A DNA stretch of 64,000 nucleotides, from positions 246,163-310,162 of the forward strand of contig MU128936.1 in assembly GCA_014904985.1 (NCBI GenBank), read 5' to 3'. Positions 38,831 to 48,134 of this stretch are shown here, piece after piece. Within the stretch, counting starts at the first letter, position 1. Each line of letters begins with the position of its first letter. The stretch comes from Hydnum rufescens UP504. Lineage: Eukaryota; Basidiomycota; Agaricomycetes; Cantharellales; Hydnaceae. The notes beneath the pieces are model-generated. The model worked only from the letters and a program-made list of their open reading frames with translations. It had not been told where the DNA came from and made no database searches. The position numbers and the translations under genes are program-made.

Positions 38831-40340
38831 TTGCATCCGGAGCAAGACAGCTACTCCTGTGATGTACTCTCAGAACCGATTACTCTGTCATGTTACGTCG
38901 ATGACGATTGGCCCGACATGCCGGATGGCAGCGCCTTCGACGGCAAGCAGCTGCTTTCCCTGGTCTGCAGCGGCAATAGCCCCTTCCGCGGACTTTGGGA
39001 TGCAAATAGGAACGTATTCGAGAGATTGAGGAGAATTTCGGTACCTATGTGGTTGACATCCCGTTCGTCTCCAAGAGCTCCAATAACTACGTAGCTCCCT
39101 GTTTACCATCTTCGTGATCCAACTCCATGATGAGATTAAGGTTGGCACACAGGGTTTTCACGTCAAACTGTCGAATCCATCGGACATCGTGGTGCGTTTG
39201 GCTCGTGGCGATGTCAATATGCCCAACTTTGACAGCTTTCCAATTCATGTACAAGTTCCCGAGGCTAAGTTTGAGGCGGCGGTGTACAAGCTCTTGCACT
39301 CTGAACCTAATATCTTGGCCTCGCACCTGCTTTTATCACCGTATTCCAGTGCAGCATGTTGGCCCCAGACTCGATCTCCCTCGGGATATTGTAGGCCGGT
39401 GCTTGTTCTTATTTGAGAGGAGAGAGGGGAAGAATAATGTATGGAATGATCTCAGTCCAGCAGAGCAGGTGCGTGCCTATGTCAGCCATCTGCTCCTTTC
39501 GATCCCATTCAGTGCTGCGAATATTCCCTCCAGACCTGTGTCCTTGTCCAGGCAGCCCGGATCCGCGCATCATTGTTCAACTTCAATCTGCCCCTTGACT
39601 TCGCCGCTGTTTGGCTCCGCGAACGCCTCTTTGAACAGAGGCCTAAATCCCCCCCTATTTCGGTTGCTCCTACAGGCGAGTTCTGCATCGCCCTTTTCGC
39701 GTCCAAGATCGAAGCGACAATCGGGAACATAGGCGACATCATCGGGCGGGAAGGTCACAATAATACCGTCGGTCCCATCGCTGCGGCGGCCAAGCAGTCT
39801 CCCTTACGCCTCATCCCATATATCATACCTACAGACAGCGACCAATGCTCTCTATCGTCTCGTTCTCGAGCACGGCGATTTCGGCGTTCATAACATGTCG
39901 GTTACAATGGATGCCAACGGTCAACCCCTTCTGACATCCCTGTATGACTGGAGACTGCGTGCATTGTGCCGGCTATCTTGTCCAATCCGTCGATGGCGGT
40001 GGCCGTCGATCTAGCGACAGATGAGAATGCCACAGCTTCAATCACTCGAGTGCCTGGCGACGCGACTCCGTCCAACCGCGCGGAGTATATAACATGGGCA
40101 AAGCAGTATTCCCAGGTATGTCTTTCGTTCAGGCATCCCTTAGTGCATGTGCAAAGAAGAGGGCCTTTGTTTGTGCAGGCTCTCTTCAATCAAGCGCCCA
40201 ATTACGAACGTGCAATCCAGGCAGGAAAAGATCCACGCCACCTTTGGTTTGCGTTGCGAAACTGGATCCGGAGAAATATTTCGGTGATCTGGGAGCTTGC
40301 GCTGAGAGAAGGATGAAGGAGCTCTGCGTTCCCCTATACT
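38831..40340 (+). pseudogene. APH-family kinase-like gene, frame-broken
   Basis: Phosphotransferase-like protein of the aminoglycoside-phosphotransferase (APH) fold, a large fungal family of unknown substrates. Recognisable in order: DIVVRLARGDVNMPNF (beta strands of the N-lobe), PIHVQVPEAKFEAAVYKLL, RIPVQHVGPRLDLPRD, VGRCLFLFERREGKNN, FAAVWLRERLF, the catalytic loop LEHGDFGVHN and the following SLYDW metal-binding stretch, then PAILSNPSMAVAVD and NQAPNYERAIQAGKDPRHLW. These blocks lie in different frames with about six shifts: near 39020, 39090, 39331-39334 (T run), about 39838, 39950-39951 and 40264-40265. The last two would be repaired by one extra G. Its 3' end runs into a relict ALDH exon. 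It is either a pseudogene or a badly called gene. Confidence 0.65.
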
Positions 40341-40745
40341 CCACATGAGCGTGAGCCGTACGTGGTACTTCTTCTTGACATCTAGTTCCTTTCAGGATTG
40401 GAGTGGTCGGCCAGATTACTCCCTGGTAAGACACTGTATCCGCTTCGGTGTCTGCTTCCCTTGCTCATTGCTTTTGCCTCTACACTTCAGGAAAATCGCT
40501 GTCCATCCGTTTCTGAACGTTTTCGCGATTCCCATCTGACCTTCTCTAGCTAGATTTGGATGCTGGCTTAGAAGCTAGGGCCAGCTGGAAACACTGCCAT
40601 ATTCAAATCCTCTGGATGAACACGGTGCCCGGCGCTTGTGTCGCTTCTTTGATCAAAGAAGAGAAGCCGGCTTCCCTCCTGGATTTGTCCATCTCGGCCC
40701 ACATAGGCATTGAGGTGGCCTTCACTGAGAATGCGTCGTGTTGAG
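40325..40745 (+). pseudogene. Relict of an aldehyde dehydrogenase copy
   Basis: Decayed fragment aligning by eye with exons 5 to 8 of ALDH copy 3. It has the exon 5 end with ACATGAG and GTACGT, exon 6 (ATTGGAGTGGTCGGCCAGAT), intron 6 with a nearly identical TCTGCTTCCCTTGCTCATTG, a degraded microexon, and exon 8 cut by deletions (IWMLA.., then VASLIKEE, HIGIEVAFTENAS). The catalytic Glu and Cys exons are missing. It lies on the same strand as the intact copies, between copies 2 and 3, so a fifth tandem copy once existed. Confidence 0.85.
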
Positions 40746-41642
40746 TCAGGACCAATGCGAAAACTAGCATGAACACTGTGGTACTGACCGTATCACATCA
40801 CGTCTGGCCTTGACCACCCGAACAGCGGATGCTCCCACTGATATCCGGCGCCGCACGGCCCCATTTCGGGAAGAAGCTGCGAAAAATCATTCTGCAGTTC
40901 CGCGGTCTATTAAATCGTGCAGTACACTTTGAAGACTTGCAGATGTTGACTATCTCCCTGTAGTCAGTGAAAGTATTTATGAGTACATATCCAAGATGCA
41001 CATCTTTCATGGGTGGATTGGTCTCTCTATCGCCAGTCAAATGATGTACAGCCCGATGATGGCCGCACCTGAGCTCAAGCAAGCCTTCTTTTCGAGTTCG
41101 GAATGTGTGATAACGAGATGTAGCGGTGTCAGACTCAACTTAGCACTCTATACTATATGCCCAAACTTAAGCTCAAGGGTCCACTGAATTTCACCAGAAT
41201 TTGGGATGGTCGATGCGAACAGCTATCCTGTACGTACTTGGGTATTGAATGCGGTATCCAGAGATGGGTCACAACCAATAAAGGCGCTGCGATATTATTG
41301 CGTAATATAATAAGGGAAGCCGAGTGATTTCAAACTCCGCTCTGACATTACATCCGCTCAGAGGGAGCCACAGCCTGGTGAACGCCTGGGTAACGAGAGT
41401 ATGTAACATAAGGCCTGCGAGATAAATACATCATACTGACTGAAGCAACAGTCTAGGTCCAAATGGGAGAGTAGTTCTTCGGACTTTCTGTGACATTACT
41501 CTAGAGATAGAATCAACCCTTGCAGTACATTTATACAATAATTCCCAACTTTGATCAAATGATTGTATTCAGGGTCATGGGTCCATGTAGCTGGGCTATA
41601 ACAACGGTCCGTGGGATCCTCACTACTCGTAATCTCCCCCGC
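40746..41642. other. Region upstream of ALDH copy 3
   Basis: About 900 bp without a supported gene; the final part is homologous to the copy 2 promoter (TGATTTCAAACTCCGCTCTG and GGGCTATAACAACGGTCC). Confidence 0.55.
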
Positions 41643-43837
41643 ATGGCTCCAACCACTTTCTCCTACGACTTCAGCAATGAGGCTTCTGGATTTGGGAAGA
41701 AGAGTTCCTTCCCCTCCGGCCTCTTCATCAATGGCCAGTTCGTTGACTCTGTCGATAGCAAGACCATCGAGTAGGACATCATTGTCTCATTTTGATAAGT
41801 TTCTCCACATCACCAATCTATCTTTTTAGGCTTATCAACCCCACCACGGCGAAATCTCTTGGCCACATCACTGTTGCCTCTGAGAAAGATATTGATCTTG
41901 CCGTCGAAGCCGCTCAGAAGGCGTTTGAGACCACCTGGGGCCTCCACGCTTCGGGACAAGAGCGTGGGAAATTGCTGATAAGGCTTGCCGAATTGATTGA
42001 GGAGAACATTGAGGAGCTGGCGGCTCTTGAATCTCTCGATAATGGCGAGCGAATTTTCTCACATCATCAACGGTTTATTTTGGTTTACCTGTCTCGTCCA
42101 TGACTCTCAGGAAAAGCCGTTGCCGTTGCTCAAGCTGTCGATGTGCAGGGTGCCGCCGACGTTCTGAGGTGTGTTCTACAGACGACGACGACGACGACGC
42201 TTCTCTGTGAATTTTATCTAATCGTGAATAATTAGATACTACGGAGGGTGGGCTGACAAGGTTCATGGAAAAACCATCGAAAGTGAGTAGTTTCATGTCG
42301 AACTAATGTAGAGCTGTAGAACTACATCTAACCCCCCAACCTTCCCCTCAGCCGATGATGCCACCTTTGCGTATACCAGACATGAGCCGTACGTAATCCT
42401 TCCCCTTGACATCCAGTCTTGGTCTCAATTCCTTTCAGAATTGGAGTGGTTGGCCAGATTACGCCATGGTAAGGCAATGTATCCGCTAGGATATCTGCTT
42501 CCCTTGTTCATTGCATAAACTCCTACACTTTAGGAACTTCCCCGTCCGTCTGTTTCTGATGGTTTTCCACACTTTTCCTTTATCTGACCCTTCTCTAGAT
42601 TTGGATGTTGGCTTGGAAGCTCGGGCCAGCCCTAGCTACTGGGAACGCCGTCGTATTCAAGCCCTCTGAATGGACACCGCTCACCGCGCTTCGTGTTGCC
42701 TCTTTGATCAAAGAAGCCGGCTTCCCTCCTGGAGTCGTCAATATTGTCCCTGGCATCGGAAACATCGCGGGAGCCGCCATCTCGAACCACTCGGGAATTG
42801 GCAAGGTGGCCTTCACCGGGAGTGCGTCGTTCTCTTTCCATTAGTGGTCTAGTCGAGTGGTTTGCTGACTATGTGATTTGGACTATAGGCACGGCCGTCG
42901 GCCGAGCCATCATGAAAGCTGCGGCTTCCAGCAATCTCAAACGGGTCACACTCGAACTCGGTGGCAAGTCTCCAACCCTTGTTTTGGACGACTGCAATTT
43001 GGAGAATGCTGCCAGATGGGCCGCATATGGTATCCTGTGCGTTTCCGCAATTGTCTTCTCCTACACTGCGGTGTGCTTGATACTGTGGCTGTCCTCCTAT
43101 TAGGGCCAACCACGGCCAGGTGTGCTGTGCCGGCACACGTATATACGTGCAAGACAACATCTATGACAAGTTCTTGGAGAAATTCTTAGCAGTGGTAAAA
43201 AGTGTCAAACTCGGTGACCCTTTCCATCCTGAGACGTTCCAAGGACCCCAAGTGTCGAAAACCCAGTTCGACGTGAGCATGAGCTTTCTCGTGACCGTTA
43301 GGTGACTGACATAATTTTCATCCCAGCGAATCCTGAATTACATCGAGCATGGGAAGAAGGAAGGCGCAACGTGCCTTCTCGGAGGCCAGCAACACGGCAC
43401 CGAAGGGTATTTCATCCAGCCTACCATTTTCACGGACATCAAGCCGGAGATGAGGATCGTGAAGGAGGAAATCTTCGGTCCTGGTACGCTCCTTCTCCCA
43501 TCATTACGAGTTGGGATGCGATTGAGAATTATTTCGGGTAGTTGGTGTGGTTGCCAAGTTCAGCAACGACGAGGAACTCATCAAGCTGGCGAACGACACA
43601 GTCTACGGTCTCGCAGCCGCAGTGTTCAGTGAAAACCTATCGCGTGCGGTTAAATTGGCGAACGCACTCAAAGCGGGTACAGTGTGGGTGAACACGTACA
43701 ATACGATCCGAACCAATGTACCATTCGGTGGTTACAAGCAGAGTGGCCAAGGTCGTGAACTGGGGGAGTATGCACTGGACAACTACACCCAAGTCAAGGC
43801 TGTGCACATCAACCTTAGCGGCCCTCCTCCCATCTAA
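41643..43837 (+). CDS. Aldehyde dehydrogenase, tandem copy 3
   Basis: Same 12-exon class 1/2 ALDH as copies 1, 2 and 4, starting [20 protein letters not shown] and ending INLSGPPPI. No frame break seen. The active site reads [10 protein letters not shown] (Glu) and [16 protein letters not shown] (Cys). Intron 2 has a GC donor at 42045 (GCGAGC). Intron 3 carries a small (GAC)n expansion near 42180. The 10-nt NFP exon is present near 42534. Upstream blocks ally it with copy 2, and the relict at 40325 is nearest to this copy in its intron 6 sequence. Confidence 0.92.
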
Positions 43838-45590
43838 CCCCCATATCCGGCCTTTTCTTTATGTGCATTCTATATGAAGATAGCTTGAACATTTTCTCGT
43901 CACATCGGCCCACTTTTCTCCCGCCTTGTATCATGTACAGTATTGTCTGTCTCGTCGAAAAATGGAATGTCATGTTGGATTATCGGGGATACTCAAGATT
44001 GACAAGGCTACCAAAAAAGCAACTGATGGCGACGATGCTCTTGCCGTGGATGGCCCCCTATGACACTAATCCTCTCCCTCACCCCGGAAGCGACAGCGCC
44101 ATTGAAGACTTACTCGATTAGACGGGCAGTTCTTCAGTGAATTGAAGTGTTCACTGAAAAACCCGCCCCCCTAGGGAAAAATCCTAACGACAGGAATAGA
44201 CGACGGGATGATGGACAGGATGACGGCAGCGGCGAAGACCATCCTGGACAAGCTGCCTCCAGAGGCAGGCCCAATTTTCAGGTACATCCCTCCTGGAGGT
44301 GCTGGCCCTCTGGGGAGTTATCAATGCGCTGGAGAATCTGGTCCCGCCCGACGAATTCGTCTTTGTCGCTTTGTCGTTGGGCGAGATGTGGACTCATTCG
44401 GCGTCACTGACTCCCCGGATCACATCACCGGGGACATCGGAATTCACCTCGCTATATCGCTGAGAGGAGGAAGATCTGTGCACTTATAGCGCAGTGGGTC
44501 CCGGATGGCGCCGAGAGTGGTCGTATAATAAGTACAGGTATAGTTTACCAAGTGGTTCTACCGGAGAGTTGGGTTGGGGAAGGTTTTCGGCCGTGCCCAA
44601 CCCCTAACCCCTTTGCCGCAGCGCACTGCCACCAAATGGAGTGCTCTGATTGGTTTACCCTTCCGTGATCATTTGGTGCTCTGCAATTACAGTCAAAGAA
44701 AGGTGCCCATGGGGCCTACCAGTGGTCAAAATTTTATTGTTGTGGCTTCATGCTGCTAACACAACCAGATTTACAAAAGTAAAAACATGAAAATTTCTGA
44801 AACTAAGACCTTGATATGATCCCAACTCCGGTGGTACAATGTCCGAAATTCTCAGAAGACGTGGGGTTGTTCCACACTATGCTATTTCAATTCAGAGCCA
44901 AGAGATATCTCGAAAATTGGGGAAGATAAATGCAAACTACCAAAGTGCATAGGTGCCAAACAATAATGATATAGTATACACGCTGGTTGAGAACCGTAAG
45001 AATGAACGTCATTTTTATGATACATTGGCATGAGAAATCGGGTCCTCCGTGATGTGTGGTGCTAAAAATGTGGAAAAGTGTGGAGGGATGTGGAGGTATG
45101 TGGAGGTATGTGGAGGTAACAAGGTGGAGGCGATAACGTGGCAGCATGGCGGTGCCTTCAATACTGTATCCCCCATACCTTCTGTATTCAAAAGCCATGC
45201 TGGTTTGGGGGTGGACGAGACTCCGCAATCCCACTCTGATCCGTAGTCCGACGAGTCGGACAGCGACAACAACGATAATTCCGCTATGTGGGGACTAGAA
45301 ATCAATTCATTGTTGGTGACTCCAGCTAGGCTGGGATAAAATTTCTTCAAAATCATAATTTTTAGACATTTCATGCCAGTCCATAGTTTTCGCTGTATCG
45401 AGTGCCCCGGAGTAGATGCTGCAGAAAAGTTGTTCTGAAAGGGTTGCGCCGGACGATATCGGATCGATTGTGGATCCCTGGGGTTCTGGCCCACGTTCGT
45501 GCAAACTACAAGTGATGCCGGCGCTGCGACCGTTGTAGAGGAGACGGGAGTTGCCGCGTCCCCGTATGGCAAAGTACAGTAGCAGCCAAC
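43838..45590. other. Intergenic region between ALDH copies 3 and 4
   Basis: About 1.75 kb. The open frames at 44147..44410 and 44208..44489 overlap each other in two frames and show no motif. A minus-strand frame of 295 codons (45015..45902) overlaps the copy 4 promoter and first exon; it is treated under findings. A short minisatellite lies at about 45084-45118. Confidence 0.45.
45084..45118 (+). repeat. Short tandem repeat, unit about 10 nt
   Basis: About three and a half head-to-tail copies of GTGGAGGTAT, preceded by related GTGTGGAGGGAT. Confidence 0.8.
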
Positions 45591-45758
45591 TCGCATTACG
45601 CGTATCAGCCTTGATCCAGGCGTCGTTCTCCCACGGATCCGGAGCCCGTAGGGCAGTCGGGCGGTCAAATGAAATATTGAGGATCCTGAGATCCAGACGG
45701 CACCTATAAGAATGGTCAGGACACCTTCAACTTCTCCAGCATCCTCAACCCTCCTACT
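45591..45758 (+). promoter_or_regulatory. ALDH copy 4 promoter, homologous to that of copy 1
   Basis: Shares with the copy 1 upstream region GGATCCGGAGC, GGTCAAATGAAATATT (split by an indel), ATCCAGACGGC, CTATAAGAATGGTCAG and the leader ending TCCTCAACCCTCC. The TATAAGA sits at about the same distance from the ATG in both copies. Confidence 0.6.
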
Positions 45759-47906
45759 ATGGCGACAAGGACTTTCACCTACGACTTCAGTAACGAGGTT
45801 TCTGGCTTTAGAAAGAAGAGTTCCTTCCCTTCTGGTCTTTTCATCAACGGCGAGTTTGTTGACTCTGTCGATGGCAAAACTTTCGAGTAAGGAAGGCAGC
45901 ATGTCATCTTGGCAAACCTCTCAAGCTGATCGTCATCTATCCCTCAGGCTTATCAATCCCACCACGGAAAAGTCTCTGGGCCATATAACTGTTGCCTCTG
46001 AGAAAGACATTGATATTGCCGTTGAAGCTGCCCAGAAGGCGTTCGACACCACTTGGGGCCTCCACGCCTCGGGGCAGGAGCGTGGGAAACTGCTCATAAG
46101 GCTTGCCGAATTGATCGAAGAGAACATTGACGAATTAGCAGCTCTCGAATCTCTCGACAGCGGCAAGCGAATTTTCTGACGCGATTCACAGTGTTTTGTT
46201 GACCTCCCTCGTTTGTGTCGCTCAGGGAAGGCCCTTGCCTTTGCTAAGTCCTGGGACGTCCAGGAGGCTGCCAATGTCCTGAGGTTTGTTCTATCCATGT
46301 TTCTAGGGACTCGAAATAATCCCTTGTGGCTAGATACTACGGAGGCTGGGCCGATAAGGTTCATGGAAAGACCGTTGAAGGTAAATACCCTTGGTTTGAA
46401 CCAATGCAGAGGCATATCTAAGCGGCCCCCAGTCGATGAGGCGACTCTTGCCTATACCCGCCATGAACCGTGCGTAATCCTCTCCATGGTCCCACAGTCC
46501 CTCTCACAAGTCATTTCAGAATCGGAGTGGTGGGCCAGATTACCCCATGGTAAGAGTGTGATTGCTTCGATATCTACGTCCTTTAATCATTCTATATATT
46601 TTAGGAATTTCCCTGTTCGTCCGTTTCTGAGGATTTCCATGTCCCCCAACGTCTGACATTCCTCTAGATTTGGCTGTTGTCTTGGAAACTCGGGCCAGCT
46701 CTTGCCACAGGAAATACTGTTGTGTTCAAGCCTTCTGAATGGACGCCACTCACTGCGCTTCGCATCGCTTCTTTGATCAAAGAAGCTGGGTTCCCTCCCG
46801 GAGTCGTGAATATTGTCCCTGGTCTAGGAAACGTTGCGGGAGCAGCCATCTCGAGCCACATGGGCATTGAGAAGGTGGCCTTCACCGGGAGTACGTCGTG
46901 CTCTGTCCATTAGTGATCCAGTCTAACGGTCTGCTGAATTGCGCATTTGGGTTGTAGGCACGGCTGTCGGCCGAGCACTCATGAAAGCTGCGGCTTCCAG
47001 CAATCTCAAACGGGTCACTCTCGAACTCGGCGGCAAGTCTCCAACCCTTATTTTGGACGACTGCAATTTGGACCATGCTGCTGGATGGGCCGCATTTGGT
47101 ATCCTGTGTGTCATCACAAGCGTCTTGCTCTCATCCCGGTCGCTTGATGCTGAGTATGTTCTCCTATTAGGGCTAACCAGGGCCAGGTGTGCAGTGCGGG
47201 TACTCGCGTATATGTGCAGGATTCCATTTATGACAAGTTCATGGAGAAATTCATAGCAGTGATAAAAAGGGTCAAAGTTGGTGATCCCTTCCATCCTGAG
47301 ACGTTCCAAGGGCCTCAAGTGTCGAAAATCCAGTTCGACGTGAGCATAGGTTTCGTTGGGATTCTCATGCAATTGACCATTGTCCAACATCCCAGCGAAT
47401 CATGAATTACATCGACAAGGGGAAGAAGGAAGGCGCAACGTGCCTTCTCGGAGGCCAGCAACACGGCACCGAAGGGTATTTCATCCAGCCTACCATTTTC
47501 ACGGATGTCAAGCCGGAGATGACGATTGTGAAGGAGGAGATCTTCGGTCCTGGTACGCTCCTTCTCTCTTCATTTCGAGTTGGAGTGCGATTGAGAGTTG
47601 TCTCGGGTAGTTGGTGTGGTTGCCAAGTTCAGCAACGACGAGGAACTCATCAAGCTGGCGAACGACACAGTCTACGGTCTCGCGGCCGCGGTGTTCAGTG
47701 AAAATATATCGCGTGCCCTTAAACTGGCGAACGCACTCAAAGCGGGTACGGTGTGGGTGAACTCGTACAATACGATCAGGACGAACGTGCCATTCGGTGG
47801 TTACAAGCAGAGTGGCCAAGGTCGTGAACTGGGGGAATACGCGCTGGAGAACTACACCGAAGTCAAGGCCGTACACGTCAACCTTAGTGGCTCTCCTCCC
47901 ATCTAA
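45759..47906 (+). CDS. Aldehyde dehydrogenase, tandem copy 4
   Basis: Fourth intact-length copy, starting [20 protein letters not shown], so its first exon is closest to copy 1. The active-site loop differs from all others: [16 protein letters not shown], with Gln for His and Ser for the second Cys. The nucleophile Cys itself is kept, as is [10 protein letters not shown]. Intron 2 has a GC donor at 46163 (GCAAGC, the usual GC-AG consensus). Its C-terminal exon ([21 protein letters not shown]) is closer to copy 3 than to copy 1, suggesting exchange between copies. No frame break was seen. The gene precedes the lectin gene by about 230 bp. Confidence 0.92.
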
Positions 47907-48134
47907 CCAAATATTCGGCCTTTTCTTTGTGTTCACTTCATGCGATGCCTTCTGTAACACTGCCCTCCTTTACATCGTGTATTCTTGTGGGAAACAATAG
48001 AATGACCTTCCCAAGTAGGCAAGTAATTCAGTCTCAGTGGGGGCCACGTGAGAGGCATCCTCCGCGTACCAACTTGTTACACCTCGGTTCGAGCTCACCT
48101 AGTTGGGTTCGAAGCGAGGCCCAACAGAGGACGT

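Noticed and set aside
44147..44489. Two overlapping plus-strand frames after ALDH copy 3
   Set aside because: Two frames are open over the same bases, neither with a motif; composition does not favour one, so I cannot support a gene.
45933..46415. Minus-strand frames opposite ALDH exons (also at 28423, 35662, 36323, 42595, 46664, 46923)
   Set aside because: They recur at the same place in each ALDH copy and are antisense shadows of the conserved coding exons.
28258..47906. Reading the ALDH array as a biosynthetic gene cluster
   Set aside because: No core synthase, transporter or pathway regulator lies among the copies; the neighbours (F-box, APH-like, lectin) do not form a pathway that I can recognise.
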